From: Gammaproteobacteria bacterium
GTDB lineage: Bacteria; Pseudomonadota; Gammaproteobacteria; Eutrophobiales; Eutrophobiaceae
Reading direction: 5' to 3'
DNA length: 64,000 nucleotides
Assembly: GCA_021773235.1 (NCBI GenBank)
Contig: JAJFKL010000018.1
Coordinates: 1 to 64,000, forward strand
In this document: piece by piece, positions 49,617 through 58,834 of the stretch
Layout of the letters: every line of letters begins with the position of its first letter
How positions within the stretch are numbered: position 1 is the first letter of the stretch
Notes under the pieces: model-generated
Told to the model about the DNA's origin: nothing
Databases searched by the model: none
What the model saw: the letters and a program-made list of their open reading frames with translations, nothing else
Program-made: the position numbers and the translations under genes

Positions 49617-52151
49617 ATGAAGGAACATGATAATAAAACACTACTATCTTTTTTTAAGGATCGCCCTGATAGTGAACTTGAACAAAGCGCTATTAGAATA
49701 GTTCTTTTGTTTCTATTAACCGGCTACTTTTATTACTTCAGAGATTCAATTAGTCAATTCTCTCACCTATCGAAATTAATGCCTGTTTCAATAAGTGTAG
49801 CTTTAGTATTTTTTATCATAACCAGCGTTTCAAACAACACCTCCATGCCACGAAAAGTAATATCAATTATTCTCGATATGAGTGTACTTTCGTACATGAT
49901 ATATTTAACTGATTATGTTGGCTTACCTTTAATTTTTATTTATCTCTGGATATCTTTTGGGAATGGATTTCGGTTTGGAAATAAATGTCTATTGATAAGT
50001 GTGCTGTTTAGCATTATTGGTTTTAGTCTGGTTTTAACATATAACGAATATTGGCAAGGGTTAAAAAGTCTAGGCTATGGCGTTATTTTTGCGTTGATGA
50101 CCTTGTCATTGTATGTGTCATTTCTGATCACAAAATTACACACCACGGCTAATGATGCCAACACTGCTAATGCTGCCAAAAGTCAATTCCTTGAGAATAT
50201 GAGCCATGAAATACGTACGCCTCTAAACGGAGTGATAGGAATGAGTTCATTACTTTCAAGCACTGAACTGACCAGCAAACAGAATGAGTTTGCTTCGACT
50301 ATCAATGTTTCTGCAAAAACATTATTAGCTCTCATTAATGATATTTTAGACATATCGAAAATAGAGGCAGGAAAGATGACAGCTGAGTCTGTCGACTTTG
50401 ATCTTTACGCCATGGTCAATTCAATTGCAGCAATGTTTATAGCACAAATAAAAAGGAAAGGATTAGTCTTCAATATACATATATCGCCTGATACGCCTTT
50501 CTTATTGCATGGTGACAAACAACACTTAAGACAGGTCATTATTAACCTTATTGGCAATGCGATTAAATTTACTAATAAAGGTTCTATCGAAATATTTGTT
50601 ACCCCTGTCAAAATTTCAGATAACCATGTAACTATAAGAATTGAAGTGATTGATACCGGCATTGGTATTGCTGATGAAGACAAGCCAAAAATATTTGAGA
50701 AATTCACACAGGCGGATAACTCAATCACGCGTAATTATGGTGGTACTGGTTTAGGCATGGCTATAGCTAAACAATTGGTTGATAAAATGAATGGCCAAAT
50801 AGACTTCAGCAGTCAATTAAGCGTAGGCTCCAATTTTTGGTGCGAAATTACTTTTAATAGAAAATCTACGCTAACTGAAGAAAAGACCTCTTTACCTTAT
50901 TTTAAAGATGAAAAACTATTGATAGTCAACTCACAGAGAGAACACAGTCAGGTAATTGAAAAACATTTGTCAGAATGGGGAGTCTTATTTGAATACGCAA
51001 TTGATGCCCGTGAAAGCTTTGAGAAAATATTGCACGTATCGAGCAATAACAAACCCTACCGTCTTATTCTCGTGTTTAATAAATTTCTGAATGCCAACGC
51101 AATACAACTCATATCTAAAATAAAGGAAAAATCCAATTACCTTAATCATGCCTTTATATTAGTTAACGATCATAATCTAAGTGATATAAATAATGCTGAG
51201 CTGTTAAAAGCAGGGTATAACTCAATCATTAAGAATAATTCTGAAAGATCTATCTTAATTAGAGCATTACATGCCTCTATCGCAGGAATAAGTCCAAATG
51301 GATTAGAAAACAAATCGGACTATATCTCCAAACAAAATACCCTCTATAAACCGAATAATAGAAAGCTGAATATTCTTGTCGGTGAAGATAACGAAACAAA
51401 TCAAAAAGTAATTAAGAATATTCTTGAATATGGCCATCACATGGTAACTCTGGCTGATAATGGTGAAATAGTGCTTGATATCCTTGAAGACAATGACTTC
51501 GATCTTATTATTTTAGATATGCATATGCCACTTATGAGTGGTCTTGAGGCTGCAAAAATATTTCGTTTCATGCGCCCTGACAAAATAGATACACCGATAA
51601 TGATGCTGACGGCTAATGCTACACCAGAAGCCATCAAGGAATGTAAAGAAGCAAATATCGATGCTTATTTAACAAAGCCAATCGAACCCGAAATATTATT
51701 ACAAAATATATCCTCATTGGTAGAACAAAATAATAACACTTCAGATTTGTATGAAAAACCACTCAATGTTATTAATATTAATGAATCAGATAATATTAGT
51801 ATATTAGACACTGATGTCTTAGAGACTATTTACACGATGGCAAAGGAAGAAAGTTTCATGAGAAATTTAATTGATGACTATCTTTGTGATGTCAAAAAAA
51901 ATATAGACCAAATTATCTCTTCTATGCATGACGCTAACTTTAAGAAGGTTGCTGATCTTTCACATACAGTGGATGGCAGTTCACGTTCAGTTGGCGCAAA
52001 AAAACTTTCCAGATTAGCAGATAAGATCTTTAAATTAGCTCAGTCTGAACAACAACAGGCAATGAAAAACAAAATCACTGATTTAAAAATGCTTTATGAA
52101 GAAACTGCAAGCGCATTAGAAAGATTTTTGGATAATAAAAAATCTGCATAG
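49617..52151 (+). CDS. rpfC: RpfC-type hybrid sensor kinase, copy 1
   Basis: A membrane hybrid kinase, 844 residues. Order: short cytoplasmic N-terminus with D18-S19-E20 (the triplet in the DSF-sensing N-terminus of Xanthomonas RpfC), about five membrane helices (27-170), dimerisation domain with phospho-His H197 in MSHEIRTPLNG, HATPase (DTGIGI, GGTGLGMAI), a receiver-like domain without Asp (about 430-555), a true receiver with D634, and a C-terminal Hpt domain with H783 (HTVDGSSRS). Xanthomonas RpfC has the same plan minus the extra domain. A good ribosome site (CGGAG) precedes the ATG. Assigned as DSF receptor; ligand is inferred from family. Confidence 0.88.
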   Translation: MKEHDNKTLLSFFKDRPDSELEQSAIRIVLLFLLTGYFYYFRDSISQFSHLSKLMPVSISVALVFFIITSVSNNTSMPRKVISIILDMSVLSYMIYLTDYVGLPLIFIYLWISFGNGFRFGNKCLLISVLFSIIGFSLVLTYNEYWQGLKSLGYGVIFALMTLSLYVSFLITKLHTTANDANTANAAKSQFLENMSHEIRTPLNGVIGMSSLLSSTELTSKQNEFASTINVSAKTLLALINDILDISKIEAGKMTAESVDFDLYAMVNSIAAMFIAQIKRKGLVFNIHISPDTPFLLHGDKQHLRQVIINLIGNAIKFTNKGSIEIFVTPVKISDNHVTIRIEVIDTGIGIADEDKPKIFEKFTQADNSITRNYGGTGLGMAIAKQLVDKMNGQIDFSSQLSVGSNFWCEITFNRKSTLTEEKTSLPYFKDEKLLIVNSQREHSQVIEKHLSEWGVLFEYAIDARESFEKILHVSSNNKPYRLILVFNKFLNANAIQLISKIKEKSNYLNHAFILVNDHNLSDINNAELLKAGYNSIIKNNSERSILIRALHASIAGISPNGLENKSDYISKQNTLYKPNNRKLNILVGEDNETNQKVIKNILEYGHHMVTLADNGEIVLDILEDNDFDLIILDMHMPLMSGLEAAKIFRFMRPDKIDTPIMMLTANATPEAIKECKEANIDAYLTKPIEPEILLQNISSLVEQNNNTSDLYEKPLNVININESDNISILDTDVLETIYTMAKEESFMRNLIDDYLCDVKKNIDQIISSMHDANFKKVADLSHTVDGSSRSVGAKKLSRLADKIFKLAQSEQQQAMKNKITDLKMLYEETASALERFLDNKKSA

Positions 52152-52444
52152 CTTTAAACTAGCATCAAATACACCAATTTTGGCTAAATTAATTTAGAAG
52201 GATTTTCTCTAAATATATGCATGTTGAGTATTTAGTCGGATATTACCTAGTTTAAGATTTCGATAACGCAGACAGATATCAAATCAATACTCTAAAAATC
52301 AGATATCGAGCAAGATTAATTACTAATAATACGCAGATATAGAACTTAATAGTGGTTTATCAGTTATTAAAACGTGCATCAGTGACTAGAGTTGTATTAA
52401 TATTCAATTAATTATAAGAACCATCAAAATTCAGGGAATTCGAC

Positions 52445-53512
52445 ATGATGTCATCGCACCTGAGTAACGTCGCCAAAACTACAACTTCATCAATAATCTA
52501 CATTGTCGATGATGAGACTGTTAGCCGAATGTTACTGAGCAAAACTATTGAAAATATTGATTCTGGAATAACTGTAAAGTCATTCCAAAGTGCACCTGCG
52601 GCACTTGCAGCAACTGAGACATCCCCGCCCGATCTGATTATTACTGATTACAAAATGCCTATCATGGATGGTATTGAATTCACCAAGCGAATTAGACAAC
52701 TGCACAATTGTAAAGATATCCCTATTATCATGGTAACCATCATTGATGACCGTTCAGTACTGCATAATGCATTACAAAATGGTGTCACAGAATTCCTCAA
52801 CAAACCTTTTGATAAGATTGAATGCGAAGCAAGGTGTAAAAATCTATTACAGCTAGGAAAACGTCAAACAAAATTAAAGCAGCGTAGCTTTAAACTTGAA
52901 AAAAGGATCAGCGAAACTACTGAAGAAATACTTCTTCGAGAAAAAGAAACATTAATACGTTTAACGAGAGCATGTGGGTTTAAAGATTGTATAACAGGTG
53001 AACACCTACTCAGAATCGGCAGAATCAGCAAGATTATTGCACTGGAATTAGGCTTTGATGAGGCATATGCAGAAATTTTAGAAACAGCCTCTCCGTTACA
53101 TGATATAGGGAAACTAGCTATACCTGATAATATCTTAATGAAAAAAGGTAAGCTGACTATACAAGAGTTTGACGTCATGAAAACGCATACAACCATCGGC
53201 TATGAAATACTTAAGGATAGTCCATCACCTTATTTACAAACAGGTGCTTTAATTGCTCTTAATCACCACGAAAAATATGATGGTAGTGGTTACCCAAATA
53301 AAATATCGGGCAATGATATTCCTGTAGAAGCCAGGATTGTTACCGTTGCAGATGTATTTGACTCATTAAGCAATCACCGACCTTATAAAAAAGCCTGGCC
53401 GATGAATGAAACTATTGATTATTTAATTGAACAACAATGCAAGCACCTTGACCCCGAGTGTGTAAAGGCATTAGTAAGTAGAATTAATGATGTAAATTTA
53501 CCATCTAAATAA
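52445..53512 (+). CDS. rpfG: RpfG-type response regulator with HD-GYP phosphodiesterase domain
   Basis: Degrades cyclic-di-GMP when phosphorylated by the RpfC relay. 355 residues: receiver domain with acidic pair D22/D23, phospho-acceptor D68 and K120; helical linker (about 135-170); HD-GYP domain with H219-D220-I-G-K and HHEKYDGSGYP (274-284), so catalytic residues are intact. The plan is that of Xanthomonas RpfG. AGGGAA 8 bases upstream of ATGATG is a good ribosome site. It lies between the two kinases and 29 bases before rpfC2, so those two are likely cotranscribed. The 293 bases before it are AT-rich with no clear feature. Confidence 0.9.
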   Translation: MMSSHLSNVAKTTTSSIIYIVDDETVSRMLLSKTIENIDSGITVKSFQSAPAALAATETSPPDLIITDYKMPIMDGIEFTKRIRQLHNCKDIPIIMVTIIDDRSVLHNALQNGVTEFLNKPFDKIECEARCKNLLQLGKRQTKLKQRSFKLEKRISETTEEILLREKETLIRLTRACGFKDCITGEHLLRIGRISKIIALELGFDEAYAEILETASPLHDIGKLAIPDNILMKKGKLTIQEFDVMKTHTTIGYEILKDSPSPYLQTGALIALNHHEKYDGSGYPNKISGNDIPVEARIVTVADVFDSLSNHRPYKKAWPMNETIDYLIEQQCKHLDPECVKALVSRINDVNLPSK

Positions 53513-53541
53513 ATTACAAAAAATGACTTGATCGTTTATCA

Positions 53542-56097
53542 ATGAATAATAATTTAATTACATTAGTTCAGTCTCGACTACAAAATCGTGAAGATTCTGA
53601 ACACATACAAACGGTTATCAGGTTTGCCATGGGGGTTACTTGGCTACTATATATATCGTGGTTAAATCGATATACAAACATTGATTCTGCGGCTGCGACA
53701 ACAACATCATGTCTATATATTGCTTGCTGTCTGCTTAATTTGGTCTGGATAGTAATTACTCCGAAACAGCTCCCTATTCGTCGCTACCTAAGCATTGTTT
53801 TGGATATAGCATTTGCATCATTTGCATTTTATCTTCTGGGCGAATATGGCGCACCCTTAATAGGGGCCTATTTATTTCTAATATTCGGATATGGCTTTCG
53901 ATACGGAAATAAGTATTTATATATAAGTACCGCCATTAGTATTGCTGGAATTTCTTTAGTGATGATATACAGTCCTTATTGGCAAAAGGAAATTATGCAC
54001 GGATACGGTGCAATTATTTCAATTACGATCCTATCTGCTTATGTATCAACATTAATATCACTACTGCATAAATCGATTAATGCAGCCAATTCAGCAAATG
54101 AAGCTAAAAGCCAATTCCTAGCAAATATGAGTCATGAAATTCGCACGCCGCTTAATGGTGTAGTGGGGATGAGTTCGTTGCTGTCAACAACTGAGCTAAA
54201 TAGTAAACAAGAAGAATATTCATCGACCATTAATGCTTCTGCCAAAACATTGTTAGCATTAATCAACGATATTCTTGATATTTCGAAGATAGAGGCGGGT
54301 AAAATAACGATAGAAAAAGTAGAATTTGATCTGCATGCTCTTGTTAACTCAACCGCAAAAATGCTTTCCCCTCAAGCAGTCATTAAAGGATTAAAGTTCA
54401 ATATACATATATCACCTGAAATCCCTTATTTGGTGTGTGGTGATGAACAGCATTTAAGACAAGTTATTATTAACCTTATTAGTAATGCTATTAAATTCAC
54501 GCAAAAGGGTTCTATTGAAATCTATTTATCATTAGTCTCAACAAATGAAAACAAGGCTAGAATAATGTTTGAAGTCATTGATACAGGTATTGGTATCGCT
54601 GATGAATCAAGATCAAATATATTTGATAAATTTACCCAAGCAGATGCTTCTACAACCCGTAATTTTGGTGGTACTGGACTTGGGATGGCCATTGCTAAAC
54701 AGTTAGTCGGTGCAATGAACGGCGAAATAGATTTCACCAGTGTGCTTGGAGAAGGCTCAACATTTTGGTTTAATTTAGAATTTGAACAACAGGATATATT
54801 GTCAGAAGAAAACCATTCTCTAGATCATTTTTCTGGTACGCATTTATTAATCATCAACCCAATAAAAGATAAATACCAAACTATTCAGGAACATCTCTCA
54901 TTGTGGCCAGTATTATATGAACAATCAGACCGTGCTAAAGATGCGATAGATATGATTGTAACTGCAAACTCTGAAAATAATCCGTTCAATGTCATTCTTG
55001 TTTTTAAAAAATATCTTGATACTGACCCGATTAACTTTATCAATCAGTCAAGAATAAAATCAAGCTTCAAAGATCATTCATTCATACTCATTAATGATGA
55101 TGATCTACCAGAGCCCGTCATATCTGAGTTACTACAAGCAGGTTATTCATCCATGATACGTAGCAATCTTGATAGAACAAAGTTCTTCAGGGCATTGCAC
55201 GCCGTTATTTCAGGTGATAACGCGATATCATCAAATAATAGCATTCGTAAATCTGAAGATAATTCACCCAGCAATTCTTTGGCAAAGAGACTGAAGATAC
55301 TTGTTGGTGAAGATAACAAGACAAACCAGCAAGTAATCAAGAGCATTCTTGAATATGGTAACCATCATGTAACACTAGCCAATAATGGTGAAGAAGTATT
55401 AGATATACTGGAAGATAATATATTTGATCTAATTATTCTTGATATGCAAATGCCTGTTATGGGTGGAATAGAAGCTGCAAAAATATATCGTCAGATGTAT
55501 CCAGAAAAGCGAGATATTCCTATATTGATGCTAACTGCTAATGCCACAAAGGAAGCTCATGATGCTTGCAAGGAGGCAAAACTAGATGCTTATTTAACTA
55601 AACCTGTTGAACCTGACAAACTTATCAAGGTTATTACTTCTCTTGTTGCTGATAAAAATAATGATGCTTTAGTTGAGAGTAATGAAATATTAAAAGTTGT
55701 TGATATTAACAACCCCAATAATTCTCCACTAATTGATAATGTCTCTTTGGAATCATTAGCTTCAATGGCCAGTGACTCATCATTTATGAAAACCTTGATA
55801 GAAGGTTACATACGAGACACAACTAATTCTATAGCACAAATGTCTCTGTTTTCTTCTAATAATGATTTTAACAAATTATCTGAACTAGCCCATAGTGTCG
55901 ATGGAAGTTCACGTTCAATTGGAGCAAAGAGACTGTCAAGAATTGCCGATTCAATATATAAACAAGCTCAATCCAGACAACATAAATTAATTTTAAATAA
56001 TCTGGAATTGATAAATAGCGTTTTTGAAGAAACACATACTGAATTAAACTTATTTCTTTCAAAGTCTGCTACATCAACTTCACAACAAAATAGTTAG
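53542..56097 (+). CDS. RpfC-type hybrid sensor kinase, copy 2
   Basis: Paralogue of the copy at 49.6 kb with the same order over 851 residues: N-terminal D18-S19-E20, about five membrane helices, phospho-His H198 in MSHEIRTPLNG, HATPase, a receiver-like domain without Asp (about 430-560), receiver with D634, Hpt with H784 (HSVDGSSRS). The two copies are collinear; the membrane/sensor part has diverged much more than the kinase part. This suggests tandem duplication and possible specialisation, for instance to different fatty-acid signals. Weak ribosome site. It ends 68 bases before the convergent desaturase gene. Confidence 0.88.
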   Translation: MNNNLITLVQSRLQNREDSEHIQTVIRFAMGVTWLLYISWLNRYTNIDSAAATTTSCLYIACCLLNLVWIVITPKQLPIRRYLSIVLDIAFASFAFYLLGEYGAPLIGAYLFLIFGYGFRYGNKYLYISTAISIAGISLVMIYSPYWQKEIMHGYGAIISITILSAYVSTLISLLHKSINAANSANEAKSQFLANMSHEIRTPLNGVVGMSSLLSTTELNSKQEEYSSTINASAKTLLALINDILDISKIEAGKITIEKVEFDLHALVNSTAKMLSPQAVIKGLKFNIHISPEIPYLVCGDEQHLRQVIINLISNAIKFTQKGSIEIYLSLVSTNENKARIMFEVIDTGIGIADESRSNIFDKFTQADASTTRNFGGTGLGMAIAKQLVGAMNGEIDFTSVLGEGSTFWFNLEFEQQDILSEENHSLDHFSGTHLLIINPIKDKYQTIQEHLSLWPVLYEQSDRAKDAIDMIVTANSENNPFNVILVFKKYLDTDPINFINQSRIKSSFKDHSFILINDDDLPEPVISELLQAGYSSMIRSNLDRTKFFRALHAVISGDNAISSNNSIRKSEDNSPSNSLAKRLKILVGEDNKTNQQVIKSILEYGNHHVTLANNGEEVLDILEDNIFDLIILDMQMPVMGGIEAAKIYRQMYPEKRDIPILMLTANATKEAHDACKEAKLDAYLTKPVEPDKLIKVITSLVADKNNDALVESNEILKVVDINNPNNSPLIDNVSLESLASMASDSSFMKTLIEGYIRDTTNSIAQMSLFSSNNDFNKLSELAHSVDGSSRSIGAKRLSRIADSIYKQAQSRQHKLILNNLELINSVFEETHTELNLFLSKSATSTSQQNS

Positions 56098-56118
56098 ATT
56101 AATTCATCGGCATTGGTA

Positions 56119-56146
56119 ATTAATGAGGCTTCCTTGTCTCATTAAT
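56119..56146. terminator. Hairpin between convergent rpfC2 and desaturase genes
   Basis: A perfect 9-bp stem ATTAATGAG/CTCATTAAT with a 10-base loop. Being symmetrical it could end transcription from both sides. The stem is AT-rich and no long T-tract follows, so efficiency is uncertain. Confidence 0.45.
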
Positions 56147-56165
56147 ACAATACTAATCTAAATCA

Positions 56166-57242
56166 TTAAGCCGCTTCTGCGTAATCCAGTTCTCCGACTA
56201 TCAATGTGTTAGAACTGGTTGGGTTTCCCTCAAAATCAATCCATAGATGATTTCCATAATCATATAACTTGCATTTTTTCATCGTTAAAAGAAAGTTGAT
56301 TAGTGAGAAATCCATAGTAATTAAATCCTCTTCACACAACTCACATAAAACTGTCTGCGCTTTGGACAAGTTGTAGAGTGGCACTCTCGGATCAACATGG
56401 TGTGCAGTGTGCTCCATTGCATTATGACTAATCAGATTATACCAATGCGGGTATTTTATATGTACAGTAACATCTTCGTTACTGCCATATACTTTACTCT
56501 CTTCTATGGTCTTAAACCATGGAACAGTTTCATGTGTATGATGTTGATATACGGTCACTCCTATCAAGAAATTGCTTACTAAAAACGGAATGACTAGTGC
56601 TATTAATAATACTTCTAACGGATTTGTATGTGCGACGTGCACTCCCAGATAAATAAGTGCTATCGTAAAGGAAACCATATAGGTAAACACAAGAATAAAG
56701 TCCAGATAATAAGATATATTCTGCTGTCTAACAATTCGTTTGTACGGAAAAAACTTGTCTTTCCACCAACGCTCAATCATGTAGTTAAAACAAATACCAT
56801 ACGGAGAGCGATATAGACGTTCCATTATTTTTCTACTTGTTGAAAAACCGTCATAGTCTTCTTTTGATAGAGGAGACCATGAATTCAAACCTTTAATATT
56901 AGGTGTTTGATGATGTGCACGATTGTGAGCGATTAACCATAAACTGTAGTTATGAAATGATGGTAAAAAAGCTATGCGACCTATTATAGAATTCCACATT
57001 CGGTTAGATGTGAAACTATCATGTGCCGCATCATGTGAAACCAGAAACAGTGTCCCTATTCTAAGACCTGCTAAAACACCACATACTATCCGTAATATAA
57101 GACTTTCAAACATGATTGCACCAGCTATCGCTAGTGCATAGATTGTGAGATCCGAAAAAAATATAAATAATGCAAGTTTGTTTGATGGCTTTGCATACTG
57201 TTTTATTGCGTAACGTAACTCTTTCGTATTTAAATTCTTCAT
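56166..57242 (-). CDS. Membrane fatty acid desaturase
   Basis: A di-iron integral-membrane desaturase, 358 residues from the ATG chosen at 57242 (AGGTGA 5 bases upstream; the frame continues to a GTG at 57251). Three His boxes are seen: HDAAH (70-74), HNRAHH (106-111) and HTAHH (278-282), with hydrophobic pairs of helices between them. Residues between boxes 2 and 3 include an extra HHTH. Substrate and position of the double bond are unknown. It starts 46 bases after rpfF on the same strand, so it is probably cotranscribed, and may shape the signal or its precursor. Confidence 0.9.
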   Translation of the reverse strand: MKNLNTKELRYAIKQYAKPSNKLALFIFFSDLTIYALAIAGAIMFESLILRIVCGVLAGLRIGTLFLVSHDAAHDSFTSNRMWNSIIGRIAFLPSFHNYSLWLIAHNRAHHQTPNIKGLNSWSPLSKEDYDGFSTSRKIMERLYRSPYGICFNYMIERWWKDKFFPYKRIVRQQNISYYLDFILVFTYMVSFTIALIYLGVHVAHTNPLEVLLIALVIPFLVSNFLIGVTVYQHHTHETVPWFKTIEESKVYGSNEDVTVHIKYPHWYNLISHNAMEHTAHHVDPRVPLYNLSKAQTVLCELCEEDLITMDFSLINFLLTMKKCKLYDYGNHLWIDFEGNPTSSNTLIVGELDYAEAA

Positions 57243-57288
57243 TATTGTCACCTATTTCTAAAACTTGTTTAATTTTTCTATTTAAAAA

Positions 57289-58194
57289 TCAAGATACACT
57301 AACTTTTGAATACTCATGTTGATACTCTGTCTCGTATCTTTTCTGGCTACGTAACAAACGGTTAATTGTGCGAATATCTTTCTCAGAAATATCAAAAACT
57401 GTATCAACCCAGGAATTACAACAAATATCCATAAGTTCTTGTTGATCATAATTATTTATACCCTGAACGATTTTTTGCATCGCCATATTCCCATTCCAGT
57501 TTTTATTATGGTTTTGGACATAGGAATAAACAGCTTCTTCACCTTGATGATCATCGACAAGAATATCTACAATACCCATGTCATAGAGCTCTTCCGCACT
57601 ATATAAATTTCCGCTAGAAATTAATTTATGTGCTTTGTTCAACCCTACTCTTGATGAAAGTGTTTGAAATGCACCCATACCTGGAAAACAATTAAACAAT
57701 ATTTCAGGAAAACCCATCATTGCCGAACGTTCAGCAATGATTACATCACCTGACAAAGCTATTTCAAAACCACCACCAAGCGCATTACCTCTTACCAAAG
57801 AGATAGTGACAATAGGTAAATCAAAATTTGTCATTATTGGGTAGATTGCTTTTATACAGTTAGCAGCGTACTTCTCCAGAGCGATCTTATCTTGGTTCTC
57901 AATGCAATTTAAAAAATGATTGAGGTCACCTCCTAAACTAAATATTCCATCTGCGTGTGAATCAAGAACATGATACTTAACTGTTTGAAGTTCCCCATCA
58001 ATTGGTAACTGCCCATTATTTATTTCAATACATCGATGTAAGGAACGAATGTCATCAACTAATTGTGGCGTTACACATGGTTTTGGAAAGGCATCAAGAT
58101 AGACCCAGATTATTCCGTCGTCTGCATCAAATTCATAATTGATGTGTTCGAGTTTATTTATTGTATTTTTTAAACTGAAATTTAACGTATTCAT
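57289..58194 (-). CDS. rpfF: DSF synthase RpfF (crotonase family)
   Basis: A 301-residue crotonase-fold enzyme. E144 (in GGGFE) and E164 (in GFPE) are 20 residues apart, as are the catalytic Glu141 and Glu161 of Xanthomonas RpfF. FSLGGDLNHF forms the oxyanion-loop region, and the FPGMG segment follows. RpfF dehydrates 3-hydroxyacyl-ACP to the cis-2 form and releases the free acid (DSF). An ordinary enoyl-CoA hydratase lacks this residue pattern and has shorter N- and C-terminal parts. GGGAG upstream of ATG is a good ribosome site. Chain length and branching of the product cannot be told. Confidence 0.92.
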   Translation of the reverse strand: MNTLNFSLKNTINKLEHINYEFDADDGIIWVYLDAFPKPCVTPQLVDDIRSLHRCIEINNGQLPIDGELQTVKYHVLDSHADGIFSLGGDLNHFLNCIENQDKIALEKYAANCIKAIYPIMTNFDLPIVTISLVRGNALGGGFEIALSGDVIIAERSAMMGFPEILFNCFPGMGAFQTLSSRVGLNKAHKLISSGNLYSAEELYDMGIVDILVDDHQGEEAVYSYVQNHNKNWNGNMAMQKIVQGINNYDQQELMDICCNSWVDTVFDISEKDIRTINRLLRSQKRYETEYQHEYSKVSVS

Positions 58195-58279
58195 AGTAAT
58201 CTCCCATTGTGTTTGACTTACTGATTTAGTTAATTGAAAACAGAGTCATTACAACAGGCTTAATGCCATAACACGAAAT

Positions 58280-58305
58280 GATCCGAAATCGTTTAACGAT
58301 GGATC
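58280..58305 (-). repeat. Inverted repeat between ispF and rpfF
   Basis: GATCC ... GGATC with inner ATCG/CGAT around TTTAA, one arm having a 3-base bulge. It lies 86 bases before the rpfF start and 51 past the ispF end. Either an ispF terminator without a T-tract or an operator of rpfF. Confidence 0.35.
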
Positions 58306-58355
58306 AAACTTAAAAGACTAAATTGAAATTTAAAAGAAAAGAATTTTCAGGAAAA

Positions 58356-58829
58356 CTATGAAGAAGTTATTAAAACGACAGCATAAACAGCAATACCTTC
58401 ACCACGACCAACAAAACCCATTTTTTCAGTCGTCGTCGCTTTAATATTTATATCTGTATTTTTTGCATCAAGATCTGTAGATAGATTTTTTTGCATTGAA
58501 GAAATATGGCCAGCCATCTTTGGTGCTTGCGCCAAAATAGTTATGTCTGCATTACCCAACACAAATTTATTTTTTTTCATTAAATCATAAACTTGCTGTA
58601 ACAAAATTCGACTATCAATATTTTTTAATTCTGGATCTGTATCAGGAAAATGTGATCCAATATCACCTAAACACATGGCTCCGAGTATCGCATCGCAAAG
58701 TGCATGTATCACCGCGTCTGCATCAGAATGACCTTCCAAACCTTTTTCATAGGGAATAGTGACACCACCTAAAATTAAAGGTCGGCCTTCAACAAGACAG
58801 TGAGCATCGTAACCATGTCCTATTCGCAT
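58356..58829 (-). CDS. ispF: 2-C-methyl-D-erythritol 2,4-cyclodiphosphate synthase
   Basis: Fifth step of the non-mevalonate isoprenoid pathway. 157 residues with RIGHGYDAH at the N-terminus (metal Asp and His), [15 protein letters not shown] (metal His) and [10 protein letters not shown], all conserved. It starts 5 bases after ispD ends. In most gammaproteobacteria truD or surE/pcm follows; here rpfF does. Confidence 0.97.
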   Translation of the reverse strand: MRIGHGYDAHCLVEGRPLILGGVTIPYEKGLEGHSDADAVIHALCDAILGAMCLGDIGSHFPDTDPELKNIDSRILLQQVYDLMKKNKFVLGNADITILAQAPKMAGHISSMQKNLSTDLDAKNTDINIKATTTEKMGFVGRGEGIAVYAVVLITSS

Positions 58830-58834
58830 TATTT

